From contig JAIUOO010000027.1 in assembly GCA_020161695.1 (NCBI GenBank), positions 1 to 61,599 of the forward strand: 61,599 nt of DNA, written 5' to 3'. A program made the translations under genes and the position numbers. The notes under the pieces are model-generated. The model saw only the letters and a program-made list of their open reading frames with translations, had not been told where the DNA came from and searched no databases. This DNA comes from Pseudomonadota bacterium (GTDB lineage: Bacteria; Pseudomonadota; Alphaproteobacteria; Rhizobiales; Phreatobacteraceae). Of the stretch, positions 27,065 to 35,393 are shown piece by piece. Every line of letters begins with the position of its first letter. Positions within the stretch are counted from its first letter, which is position 1.

Positions 27065-28537
27065 ATGCGCCTGTTCACGGCCAGCATCGCCACTGAGACC
27101 AACACGTTCTCGCCGATCCCGACCTCGCTGGAGAGCTACCTCTCCTGCTTCGTCGCGCGTCCGGGCGAGCACCCGGACCAGCCGAGCCTCTGCACCGCGC
27201 CGCTGTTCGTCGCGCGCCGGCGCGCGCAACAGGAGGGCTTCACCCTCATCGAAGGATCCTGCTTCTTCGCCCAGCCGGCCGGCCTCACCACGAAGCACGG
27301 CTACGAGACCATGCGCGACGAGGTTCTGGGGCAGCTGAAGGCCGCCATGCCGGTGGACGGCGTTCTGCTCGGCATGCACGGCGCCATGGTGGCGGACGGC
27401 TATGACGACTGCGAGGGCGACCTGCTGGAGCATGTGCGCGCCATTGTCGGGCCGGGCTGCGTCATCGGCGTCGAACTCGATCCGCATTGCCACCTGACGC
27501 TGAAGCGGCTCGGCCTCGCCGACATCATCGTGCTGTTCAAGGAATATCCGCACACCGACATCGTGCCGCGCGCCGAGGAGCTGATGACGCTGGTGCTGAA
27601 GACCATCCGCAAGGAAATCAGGCCCGTCGCTTCGCTCTACGACTGCGGCATGATCGCCTTCTATCCCACGACCTCCGAGCCGAACCTGTCCTTCGTCGCC
27701 CGGCAGAAGAGCTTCGAGGGCAAGGACGGCGTGCTTTCCGTCTCCTTCGTCCACGGCTTCCCGCACGCGGATGTGCCGGAAATGGGCTCGCGCATGCTGG
27801 TCTATACCGACAATGCCAAAGCCAGGGGCGACGCGCTGGCGCAGCAACTCGGCGAGGAGATCATCGCGCTGCGCGGCAAGACAGCGCCGCCCGATCTCGA
27901 TTTCGTCGATGCGCTCGACCAGGCGCTGGCCACCGACACCGCCAAGGGTCCGGCGATCATCGCGGAGCCCGCCGACAATGCCGGCGGGGGCTCTGCCTCC
28001 GACAACACGATGACCCTGCACGAACTGATCCGCCGCGGCGTCCAGGGCGCGGCGGTCGCGCCCCTTTGGGATCCCGTGGCGGTGTCGTTCTGCCATGCCG
28101 TCGGCCCCGGCGGCAAAGTCCGCCTGAGGATCGGCGGCAAGACCTCCGATCTGTCCGGCGATCCGGTCGATGCCGATTGCGAGGTGCTGGCGGTCGCCAC
28201 CGACCGGTGGCAGAGCTTCGGCGACGCCAAGGCGGCGGTCGGCGACCTCGCGGCGGTGCGCATCGGCGGCGTCGATGTGATCCTCAACACCAACCGCTGC
28301 CAGGCGCTGGGGCGCGAGCTGTTCACCGATCTCGGTCTCGATCCGAAATCATATCGCCTGCTGGTGCTGAAATCGGCCCAGCACTTCATGGCGGCCTATG
28401 GCCCGCTCGCCTCCAAGGTCTTCTATTCCGAGACGCAGGGGCCCTCTTCCCAGCGTTACGCGACCCACGACTACCAGCGCATACAACGGCCGAAATGGCC
28501 GATGGAGCAGGATTCGCCGGGCAAGCTGATCGCGTGA
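27065..28537 (+). CDS. M81 family metallopeptidase (MlrC-like)
   Basis: A 490-residue MlrC-like protein. The name-giving MlrC degrades linearised microcystin, but most members sit in amino-acid or peptide catabolic loci and have unknown substrates. The N-terminal domain (DUF1485) begins MRLFTASIATETNTFSPIPT and contains the probable zinc motifs GMHGAMVADGYDDCEGD and ELDPHCHLT; the C-terminal domain carries EPADNAGGGSASDNT. Start at 27065 because the N-terminal IATETNTFSP matches the family start. It is divergent from the ammonia-lyase/carbamoylase pair, consistent with shared peptide or non-protein amino-acid degradation. Confidence 0.88.
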   Translation: MRLFTASIATETNTFSPIPTSLESYLSCFVARPGEHPDQPSLCTAPLFVARRRAQQEGFTLIEGSCFFAQPAGLTTKHGYETMRDEVLGQLKAAMPVDGVLLGMHGAMVADGYDDCEGDLLEHVRAIVGPGCVIGVELDPHCHLTLKRLGLADIIVLFKEYPHTDIVPRAEELMTLVLKTIRKEIRPVASLYDCGMIAFYPTTSEPNLSFVARQKSFEGKDGVLSVSFVHGFPHADVPEMGSRMLVYTDNAKARGDALAQQLGEEIIALRGKTAPPDLDFVDALDQALATDTAKGPAIIAEPADNAGGGSASDNTMTLHELIRRGVQGAAVAPLWDPVAVSFCHAVGPGGKVRLRIGGKTSDLSGDPVDADCEVLAVATDRWQSFGDAKAAVGDLAAVRIGGVDVILNTNRCQALGRELFTDLGLDPKSYRLLVLKSAQHFMAAYGPLASKVFYSETQGPSSQRYATHDYQRIQRPKWPMEQDSPGKLIA

Positions 28538-28695
28538 AGGCCCCCTCGGGCGGCAGCTGGCACGACGTCAGGGGAGAAGGCGGACTGTGGTATCGGCGTC
28601 CTGTCGCCGCCGCTACCGCGCACTCAACAGGACCCTTTCCCCTTCGTTGGCCTTGCCGCCCATCCGGCGCGCAATCCAGTGCGCAAGAACAGACA

Positions 28696-28797
28696 ATGTC
28701 GGAAAAGGCGGATCTCGTCCGGCTGACCTATGTCAGCGCACACGACCTGCCGACCGATGCGGGCGACCTCGCCGCGATCAAGCGCGTCGCGACCTGA
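28696..28797 (+). pseudogene. BLUF-domain fragment (33 codons)
   Basis: A short open frame (33 residues) whose sequence after MSEKAD resembles the first strand and helix of a BLUF blue-light sensor: LVRLTYVSAHDLPTDAGDL, with the conserved flavin-contacting tyrosine in the L-x-Y-x-S pattern. A functional BLUF domain needs about 90 residues, so this is a remnant cut off by the end of the neighbouring ABC operon, whose ATPase gene stops 6 bases later on the other strand. The 158 bases before it show no gene. Homology rests on a short match and is uncertain. Confidence 0.45.
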
Positions 28798-28803
28798 CGG
28801 GGT

Positions 28804-29592
28804 TCACAGCCCCGCCTGTGCGGCGATGATCGTCTCGCCGCGAATGTCCTCGGTCAGCTGCTCCTCCAGCCGCGCGAATTCCGGCGCCGTCTTGATCCGG
28901 TAGGAGCGCGGATGGGCGAAGGGCACCTGCACCTCGCTCTTGAACCGGCCGGGCCTTGCGCTCATCACCAGCACGCGGTTGGCCATGAACACGGCCTCCT
29001 CGATGTCGTGGGTGACGAACAGCACGGTCTTGCGGTTGTCCTCCCAGATCTTCAGGAGCAGTTCCTGCATCAGCGAGCGCGTCTGGTGGTCGAGGGCGCC
29101 GAACGGCTCATCCAGCAGCAGAACCTTCGGGTCGTTCGCAAGAGCGCGGGCAAGCGCCGCGCGCTGCTGCATGCCCCCCGAAAGCTGCTTGGGATAGTGG
29201 TTGGCGAACTGGGTGAGGCCGACCTGCGCCATCAGCCGCTCGGCAGTGTCGCGCCGCTCGGCCGCCGGCACGCCCCGCTCGCGCGGCCCGAACTGGATGT
29301 TCTCGGCGACCGTCAGCCACGGGAACAGCGTGTAGCTCTGGAACACCATGCCCCGCTCTGCGCCGGGCTCGGTGACCGGCTTGCCCTCGAGCGTGACAGT
29401 GCCGGTGGTCGGCTTGTCGAGGCCGGCGACGATCCGCAGCAAGGTCGACTTGCCGCAGCCGGACGGCCCGAGGATCGCGACGAAATCACCCTGCCCGACC
29501 GTCAGGTCGACGGGAGAAAGCGCCTGCACCGGCGCGCCGCCGCGCACGCCCGGAAAGGTGCGCGACACGCCCTTGACGACGACGCCGCTCAT
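28804..29592 (-). CDS. ABC transporter ATP-binding protein (NitT/TauT family), second system
   Basis: A 262-residue ATPase with Walker A GPSGCGKST (about 44-52), Q-loop MVFQSYTLFPW, signature LSGGMQQRAALARAL, Walker B VLLLDEPFGALD and H-loop FVTHDIEEA. The start at 29592 overlaps the permease stop (ATGA), so permease and ATPase are coupled. Gene order here is binding protein, permease, ATPase, unlike the importer at 20-23 kb. The LSGGMQQR and FGALDHQTR stretches are typical of nitrate/taurine/sulfonate importers. Substrate unknown; the neighbouring carbamoylase and ammonia-lyase make an amino-acid-like or ureide compound plausible. Confidence 0.93.
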   Translation of the reverse strand: MSGVVVKGVSRTFPGVRGGAPVQALSPVDLTVGQGDFVAILGPSGCGKSTLLRIVAGLDKPTTGTVTLEGKPVTEPGAERGMVFQSYTLFPWLTVAENIQFGPRERGVPAAERRDTAERLMAQVGLTQFANHYPKQLSGGMQQRAALARALANDPKVLLLDEPFGALDHQTRSLMQELLLKIWEDNRKTVLFVTHDIEEAVFMANRVLVMSARPGRFKSEVQVPFAHPRSYRIKTAPEFARLEEQLTEDIRGETIIAAQAGL

Positions 29593-30362
29593 ATCGTGCT
29601 CCACGGGAACAGCTTCTGGTTCAGCGCCTTGAACAGGAAGTCGGAGATGAGCCCGATGACGCCGATGACGATGATACCGAAGATCATCTGGCCGGTCGCC
29701 AGCAGCGCCTGGCTCTCGATGATCATGTGGCCGATGCCGGACGACGAGCCGATCAGCTCGGCGACGATGACATAGGTCCAGGCCCAGCCGAGGACGAGGC
29801 GCAGGATTTCCGCGATCTGCGGCGCTGCGAACGGCACCATGACCCGCCCGACAATGCCCTGGTCGCGCGCGCCCAGTGTCAGCGCCGCCTCGACCAGGTC
29901 CCGGCGGATCGAGCCGACCGCGACCGCGACCATCAGGACGATCTGGAACACCGAGCCGACGAAGATCACCAGCAGCTTCTGCTTCTCGCCGACGCCGGCC
30001 CACAGGATGAACAGCGGGATGAAGGCCGAGGCCGGCAGGTAGCGTGCGAAGGAGACGAAGGGCTCGAAGAAGGCCTCCACCGGCTTGTAGGCGCCCATGG
30101 CGAGCCCGAGCGGCACGGCGATGAGCGCCGCCAGGATGAACCCGCCGACCACCCGCCAGACCGTGACGCCGATATCCTTCAGGAAGCCGTGATGGGTGAT
30201 GAGATTCCAGCCTTCCTGGAGCATCGTCACCGGATCGGCGAGGAACAGCTTCGGCACGAGGCCGCCGAAGGTGATCGCCGCCCAGGCCGCGAAGAACACG
30301 ACGAAGAAGGCGATGCCGAGCACGATGCGGGTGCCCGGCGAGACGGGTTCGAGGGGTTTCAT
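29589..30362 (-). CDS. ABC transporter permease (NitT/TauT family), second system
   Basis: Inner-membrane permease of 257 residues with about six helices, beginning near residue 12 (IVLGIAFFVVFFAAWAAITF). The cytoplasmic loop EAALTLGARDQGIVGRVMVP is the ATPase-contact signature of this family. It lies between the binding-protein gene (stop at 30450) and the ATPase gene (4-base overlap). The 87-base gap from the binding-protein gene contains a perfect palindromic hairpin (30403-30427), which could lower permease relative to binding-protein expression. Confidence 0.92.
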   Translation of the reverse strand: MKPLEPVSPGTRIVLGIAFFVVFFAAWAAITFGGLVPKLFLADPVTMLQEGWNLITHHGFLKDIGVTVWRVVGGFILAALIAVPLGLAMGAYKPVEAFFEPFVSFARYLPASAFIPLFILWAGVGEKQKLLVIFVGSVFQIVLMVAVAVGSIRRDLVEAALTLGARDQGIVGRVMVPFAAPQIAEILRLVLGWAWTYVIVAELIGSSSGIGHMIIESQALLATGQMIFGIIVIGVIGLISDFLFKALNQKLFPWSTI

Positions 30363-30402
30363 GGGCTCCGATCCGTCAAGCCGACGACTTTCCAGAATGC
30401 GT

Positions 30403-30427
30403 CATGGCCGGGCTTGGCCCGGCCATG
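30403..30427. repeat. REP-like palindromic element, copy 2 (inside the ABC operon)
   Basis: A perfect inverted repeat with 11-base arms CATGGCCGGGC and GCCCGGCCATG around TTG. It sits in the intercistronic gap between the binding-protein and permease genes. The core matches the element at 24763-24792. Hairpins placed this way often protect the upstream message and reduce downstream expression, fitting the excess of binding protein needed by ABC importers. Confidence 0.7.
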
Positions 30428-30449
30428 TGCGGCACATGCGGGCGCGCGG

Positions 30450-31412
30450 CTACTGGATGAACCGCGTGTCGACCATCGTGTCGAAGTTCGGCTTCTGCCG
30501 GATCACGCCGATTTCCAGCAGCAGGTCGGCCGCCTTCTCGGTGAACCGCCGCCACTCGCCGGCGAAGAAGGTCTTGTTCGCGTCGCGGTCCTGCCAGCGC
30601 AGGTACTGGGCTGAGTTGCCGAACTGCTCGGCCGTCTGGCGCACGTCGGCGCCCATGATGCGGTAGGCTTCGGCCTGGTTGGTCCTGATCATCTCCAGAG
30701 CCTCGAAATAGCTCTTGGCCAGCGCGCGCGCCGCCGCCTCGTTCGCCTGCAGGAAGGCGGGCGTGCAGCCGAACGTGTCCATGACCATCGGGTAGTCGAG
30801 GGTCGTGGCGATGATCTTGCCGGCCTGCGGCGCGGCGCGGACCGAGGAGAGATAGGGCTCGTAGGTCATTGCCGCGTCGTTCTGGCCGGCGACGAAAGCC
30901 TGCGCCGCCGGGCCCGGCTCCATGTTGACGACTGTGACGTCGCGGATCGAGAGGCCGTTCTCCTTCAGCATCCAGGCCAGCGCGAAATAGGGCGACGTCC
31001 CCGGAGCCGAGGCGGCCACCGTGCGCCCGCGCAGGTCGCGGATCGAATTGATGCCGCTGCGCACCGCCATGCCGTCGGCGCCGTAGCTCTTGTCGAGCTG
31101 GAAGATCTGGGTCGTCGCGATGCCGCTGGCATTCCACGAGATCCAGGTCTCGACGGTGGTCGCGGCGCACTGGATGTCGCCGGAGGCGATGGCGAGGTGG
31201 CGGCTCGCCTGCGGGATCTTGCGGATCGTCACGTCGAGGCCGTTGCGCGCGAAGATTCCGGCCTCCTTGGCCAGCGTCAGCGGCGCGAAACCGGTCCAGC
31301 CGGAAATACCGATATTGACCTTGGTCTGGGCCTCGGCAGCGCCGCCGAGCGCCAGCGCCGCGACAAAGGCCGCGCCGGCCGTGAGGCGGCGCAGGGTGAG
31401 CATGGACGACAT
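30450..31412 (-). CDS. ABC transporter substrate-binding protein (NitT/TauT family), second system
   Basis: Periplasmic binding protein of 320 residues with a Sec signal peptide (about 1-29, ending GGAAEAQ). The mature part begins TKVNIGISGWTGFAPLTLAKE and continues with the family's GIFARNGLDV and PGTSPYFALAWMLKENGL segments, as in nitrate/sulfonate/taurine binders. Start chosen at 31412 because GAGGAG lies 7 bases upstream; the ATG two codons earlier is too close to that site. It is the first gene of the importer operon. Upstream lies an inverted repeat (31487-31506) that may be its operator. Confidence 0.91.
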   Translation of the reverse strand: MSSMLTLRRLTAGAAFVAALALGGAAEAQTKVNIGISGWTGFAPLTLAKEAGIFARNGLDVTIRKIPQASRHLAIASGDIQCAATTVETWISWNASGIATTQIFQLDKSYGADGMAVRSGINSIRDLRGRTVAASAPGTSPYFALAWMLKENGLSIRDVTVVNMEPGPAAQAFVAGQNDAAMTYEPYLSSVRAAPQAGKIIATTLDYPMVMDTFGCTPAFLQANEAAARALAKSYFEALEMIRTNQAEAYRIMGADVRQTAEQFGNSAQYLRWQDRDANKTFFAGEWRRFTEKAADLLLEIGVIRQKPNFDTMVDTRFIQ

Positions 31413-31486
31413 CGTCATTCTCCTCTGGTGGCGGTCTGACAAAGCCGCCTCTTGCCGCACTCTAGGAGCGCGGAACAATCTGGTGG

Positions 31487-31506
31487 CATACGGACATATA
31501 CGTATG
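31487..31506 (-). promoter_or_regulatory. Candidate operator upstream of the second ABC importer
   Basis: Inverted repeat CATACG (31487-31492) and CGTATG (31501-31506) with an 8-base AT-rich spacer GACATATA, 75-94 bases upstream of the binding-protein start and in the AT-richest part of the gap. No regulator gene is adjacent. Confidence 0.35.
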
Positions 31507-31551
31507 ACCCACAGAAATCAGCGTGCAGCGCAAGAATGTCGCGCCGCCCGG

Positions 31552-32079
31552 TCAGGTCGGCGCGCGGCTCGCGGTCTCCAGCCATTCCGCGAAGAAGTCC
31601 GCGTAGGAACTCGGAACGTGGATATCGAACCGTCCGCCGTCATGGGCGACGATGGTCACGCCGATCTTGCCGATGGCCGTGACCATCGCCCCGCCGGACC
31701 CGAAGGATGCCGGCCTCAGATCGGCGGTGCAGCCTTTCGAGAGGACCGTTCGCACGCCGTCGCCGGACAGGCCGAATATCTCCCGCGCATGGGTGAGATC
31801 GACCACCGCGGCCTGGTCCGCCACCGCCGCCTCGACACGTTCGGCCAGCGCCGGCTCGGCTTCGCCCTGCCCGACCACGAACCATCGGTCGAGGCCAGCC
31901 GAGACGAGTTGCACGCCGGCCCCGCCGGTCCACCGGTTGGCCGGTGGCAAGGCGCAGCCGAGGGCGGCGGACAGCGCCTCTCCCGCCCCGGAGGCACTCC
32001 GATGGGCGCTGACCAGCAGCAGCGCTTCGGGCGCTTCCCGGATGACGGCAACCCCTGCCATGGCGTCTGCGTCAGCCAT
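31552..32079 (-). CDS. soxG: Sarcosine oxidase gamma subunit
   Basis: The 175-residue small subunit of heterotetrameric sarcosine oxidase, which oxidatively demethylates sarcosine to glycine and passes the one-carbon unit to tetrahydrofolate. SoxG resembles a truncated folate-binding (GcvT-like) domain: VVDLTHAREIFGLSGDGVRTVLSKGC and the C-terminal DIHVPSSYADFFAEWL pattern are characteristic. The start overlaps the soxA stop by 8 bases. It is the last gene of soxBDAG; 139 bases separate it from the ABC importer start downstream. Confidence 0.88.
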   Translation of the reverse strand: MADADAMAGVAVIREAPEALLLVSAHRSASGAGEALSAALGCALPPANRWTGGAGVQLVSAGLDRWFVVGQGEAEPALAERVEAAVADQAAVVDLTHAREIFGLSGDGVRTVLSKGCTADLRPASFGSGGAMVTAIGKIGVTIVAHDGGRFDIHVPSSYADFFAEWLETASRAPT

Positions 32080-35000
32080 GCATCCGCTCCCCTGCGGAAT
32101 CGAAGAAGACGGGATCGACGACCTTCACCGGCACGACCGCGCCGATGATCGGCGCCGCCGCCACGACCATTCGCCCGCCTTCGGTGGCGCTCGGTCTCAT
32201 CAGCGCCAGCGCGATGGACTTGCGCAGCGTCGGGCTCCAGGTCGCCGAGGTGACATGGCCGAGGATCTGCATGGGCGCCGGTGCGTTCGGATCGTGGACG
32301 AGATTGGCCCCGGCCGGGATCGGCGTCACGCCGTCGGCGGGCTCCAGCCCGACCAGCCGGAGCCGGTCCGGGTCGGTAAGTCCCGCGCGGCCGAGCATCG
32401 CCTTGCCGACGAAGTGCTTCTTCGCCGACACCATGCGCCCGAGCCGCAGGTCGGCCGGGGTCGTGCGCCCGTCGAGCTCCGCTCCGGCGACATGGCCCTT
32501 CTCGATGCGCATCGCGCCCATGGCTTCCAGCCCGTAGGGCATGGCGCCGGCCGCAACCAGAGCCTCCCACACGGCCAGCGCGCCGCGCCAGGGCGCCGCG
32601 ACCTCATAGGCCATCTCGCCGGAATAGCTGACCCGGAACAACCGCACCGGCACGCCGGCCGCCACAGCCTCTGCCGTGCCGAGATGAGGCAGCACCTCGT
32701 CGCCGAGCGCCCTGCCCGCGATCTTCTCAAGCACTGCCCTCGCCCGCGGGCCCGCCACGGCGATCTGGCCGAACTGATCGGTGATGGAGGCCACCTGCAC
32801 TTTCATGTCCGGCCAGGCGGTCGCCAGCAGGTACTCCATGTGCATGAGCACCTTGGCCGCGTTGGCCGTGGTCGTCGTCACGTAGAAGCGGTTCTCCGCG
32901 ATGCGCGTCACCGTGCCGTCGTCCATGACGAAGCCGTCGTCGCGCAGCATCAACCCGTAACGCGCCTTGCCGACGGCGAGCGAGGCCATCGGGTTGCAGT
33001 AGAGCCGGTCGAGGAAGGCCTGGGCATCCGGCCCCTGCACGTCGATCTTGCCGAGCGTCGAGACGTCGCAGATGCCGACGCCGGCCCGCACGATCAGCGT
33101 CTCGCGGATCCAGGCCTCCCGGTAGGTCTCGCCGGCGCGGACATAGGTCTTCGGGCGGTCCCACAGGCCCGAGGCGGTCATCACCGCCCCATTCGCGCGG
33201 TGCCAGGCGTCCATCGGCGTCCGCCGCTTCGGGGCATGATGCTGGCCGACCTCCGCGCCGGCCAGCGCGCCGAGCGTCACTGGCGTGTAGGGCGGCCGGA
33301 ACGTGGTGGTGCCGACCTCGGGGATCGGCGCGCCGCGCGCTTCCGCGACGATGGCAAGGCCGTTGATGTTGGACGTCTTGCCCTGGTCGGTGCCCATGCC
33401 GAGCGTCGTGTAGCGCTTGACGTGCTCGATGGAGCGATAGTTCTCGCGCACGGCGAGGCCGAGATCGGAGGCGGTCACGTCGTTCTGGAAGTCGACGAAC
33501 CGTTTCGCCTTCACTCCTTCCGGTAGCGCAACCGCCCAGAGCGGCTCGGCGGGCGCGGCCGGGGCCTCGTCGGCCACCTGCCAGCCCGGCAGTTCCCTGC
33601 GCGCGAAACCGGCGGCTTCCGCCGCAGCAGCGCCGGCTTCCGCGCCCTCGCGGATCAGGGCATCGAGCGCGAAGACGCCATTGCCGGCCCCTGCGGAGCG
33701 CGCGGCCTGACCGATCCGGCCTGGCACGAAGGCCGATATCTCGTCGCGCCAGACCAGCTTGCCGCCGGCCTGCGAATGGAGGTGCACCGCCGGCGAGAAA
33801 CCGCCGGTCATGGCGATGAGGTCGCAGGCGACGATGCGCGCCCGCCCGCCCGCGAGCGGCGCGACGGCGGCGCCCTGCACGCGGCCGCGCCCGGTCGCCT
33901 GCGTCACCACATGGCCGGCGAGGACCTCGATGCCGGCACCTCGCGCCCAGTCCGCGACGATGCCGGGCACCGGCCGCGCATCGGCGACCAGCACGACGCC
34001 GATGCCCCTGGCCTTCAGGTCGATGGCCGTGCGGTAGCCATCGTCGTTGGTGGTGAAGACCAGCACTTGCCTGCCGGCGGCAACCCCATATTCGCTGGCG
34101 TAGCGGCGCACGGCCGACGCCAGCATCACCCCCGGCAGGTCGTTGTCGGCGAACACCAGCGGCCGCTCGATGGCGCCTTGCGCCAGCACCACTTGCCGCG
34201 CCTTCACCTGCCAGCGGCGCTGGCGCGGCAGACCGGCCGGCGCGGTCGGACCGAGATGGTCGGTGACACGCTCGAGCAGCGCCACGGTGCCGTGGTCGTA
34301 GAAGCCGAAAGCGGTCGTGCGCGTCAGCACCCGCACATTCGGCCGCGAGGCAAGGTCCGACGCGATGCGCGCGGCGAAGTCCGGCGCCACCACGCCGTCA
34401 ATCTCGTAGGTCTCGAAACGCAGCTGGCCGCCCAGCGCCGGACGCTCGTCGACGAGGATCACGTCAGCGCCGGAATCCGCCGCCGCCAGAGCCGCTGCGA
34501 GGCCCGCGGGCCCGCCGCCGACCACGATCACGTCGCAATGTGCGGTGCGATGCTCGTAAGTATCGGGATCGGCATGGGGCACGCCACGGCCCATGCCGGC
34601 CGCGTGGCGGATGCCCTTCTCATAGACCATCCACGCCCGGTTCTGCCCGACGAAGCCCGGCCCGATGAAGGTCTTGTAGTAGAAGCCGGAGGGCAGGAAG
34701 CGCGAGACCAGCGAGTTGACCGCGCCGAGGTCGATGTTCAGCGAGGGGAACCGGTTCTGGCTCTCCGCAACGAGCCCCTCGTGGAGCTCGGCCATGGTCG
34801 CGCGGCTGTTCGGGTCGGCGCGGTCGCCCCCCCCGATCCGCACGATGGCATTGGGCTCCTCGGGCCCAGCCGACAGGATGCCGCGCGGCCGGTGATATTT
34901 GAACGAACGCCCGACGAGATGAACGCCGTTGGCCAGTAGCGCCGATGCAAGCGTGTCACCCGCATAGCCGGCAAGGCGTTTTCCGTCGAAGCTGAAGGCC

Positions 35001-35107
35001 AGCGCCTGCTCGCGGTTCACCGCCCCGCCCGAAGCGAGCCGCCCGGGCTGGGGCAGTTGCGAGGCGGCCGGCGGAGGCCCCGCGTCGCGGCTGCGCATGA
35101 AGGTCAT
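32072..35107 (-). CDS. soxA: Sarcosine oxidase alpha subunit
   Basis: The 1011-residue alpha subunit. Order of domains: a 2Fe-2S-ferredoxin-like N-terminal region (about 30-120, with GRSFKYHRPRGILSAGPEE), an NAD/FAD-binding region with VIVVGGGPAGLAAALAAADSG (about 180), a second nucleotide-binding stretch, and a C-terminal GcvT-like tetrahydrofolate-binding domain (about 610-1000). It channels the iminium/one-carbon product to folate. The start at 35107 (MTFMRS) overlaps the soxD stop by 4 bases, which fixes it over the ATG at 35098. It probably also acts on related N-methyl amino acids. Confidence 0.94.
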   Translation of the reverse strand: MTFMRSRDAGPPPAASQLPQPGRLASGGAVNREQALAFSFDGKRLAGYAGDTLASALLANGVHLVGRSFKYHRPRGILSAGPEEPNAIVRIGGGDRADPNSRATMAELHEGLVAESQNRFPSLNIDLGAVNSLVSRFLPSGFYYKTFIGPGFVGQNRAWMVYEKGIRHAAGMGRGVPHADPDTYEHRTAHCDVIVVGGGPAGLAAALAAADSGADVILVDERPALGGQLRFETYEIDGVVAPDFAARIASDLASRPNVRVLTRTTAFGFYDHGTVALLERVTDHLGPTAPAGLPRQRRWQVKARQVVLAQGAIERPLVFADNDLPGVMLASAVRRYASEYGVAAGRQVLVFTTNDDGYRTAIDLKARGIGVVLVADARPVPGIVADWARGAGIEVLAGHVVTQATGRGRVQGAAVAPLAGGRARIVACDLIAMTGGFSPAVHLHSQAGGKLVWRDEISAFVPGRIGQAARSAGAGNGVFALDALIREGAEAGAAAAEAAGFARRELPGWQVADEAPAAPAEPLWAVALPEGVKAKRFVDFQNDVTASDLGLAVRENYRSIEHVKRYTTLGMGTDQGKTSNINGLAIVAEARGAPIPEVGTTTFRPPYTPVTLGALAGAEVGQHHAPKRRTPMDAWHRANGAVMTASGLWDRPKTYVRAGETYREAWIRETLIVRAGVGICDVSTLGKIDVQGPDAQAFLDRLYCNPMASLAVGKARYGLMLRDDGFVMDDGTVTRIAENRFYVTTTTANAAKVLMHMEYLLATAWPDMKVQVASITDQFGQIAVAGPRARAVLEKIAGRALGDEVLPHLGTAEAVAAGVPVRLFRVSYSGEMAYEVAAPWRGALAVWEALVAAGAMPYGLEAMGAMRIEKGHVAGAELDGRTTPADLRLGRMVSAKKHFVGKAMLGRAGLTDPDRLRLVGLEPADGVTPIPAGANLVHDPNAPAPMQILGHVTSATWSPTLRKSIALALMRPSATEGGRMVVAAAPIIGAVVPVKVVDPVFFDSAGERMHG

Positions 35108-35382
35108 GACGAAGCCCCCGGCAACCGTGCCGGCGGCAGGGGTCGCGTCCCGCTCACCGCGTGGGTGACGAGATCCCGCTCGACAAGCGCAAAGCCGCGG
35201 CAGCCCAACGTGTGCTGCCAGATCTCGGCCAACGGACCACGCCGGTTGTCGCGCAGATAGACGTAGTCGTACCAGACGGCCTCGCTCGCATCGTCGGCCG
35301 GCCGCTCGCGCTCGCCGTCGCCGATGAAGGTGAACTCGGTATGGGTGCGCTCGCCGCAATGGGGACAGCGGATGGTCAGCAT
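35104..35382 (-). CDS. soxD: Sarcosine oxidase delta subunit
   Basis: The 92-residue zinc-binding small subunit. MLTIRCPHCGERTHTEFTF shows the first zinc ligands (C6, C9), with the later H and C in IWQHTLGCRGF completing the site. VWYDYVYLRDNRRGPLAE is a family signature. It lies between soxB (11-base gap) and soxA (4-base overlap) in the canonical soxBDAG order. Confidence 0.93.
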   Translation of the reverse strand: MLTIRCPHCGERTHTEFTFIGDGERERPADDASEAVWYDYVYLRDNRRGPLAEIWQHTLGCRGFALVERDLVTHAVSGTRPLPPARLPGASS

Positions 35383-35393
35383 GGCTCCGCTCC

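Noticed and set aside
32072..35107. Large alpha-subunit-like protein considered as an aminomethyltransferase or dimethylglycine dehydrogenase
   Set aside because: The soxBDAG gene order and the presence of gamma and delta subunits identify heterotetrameric sarcosine oxidase.
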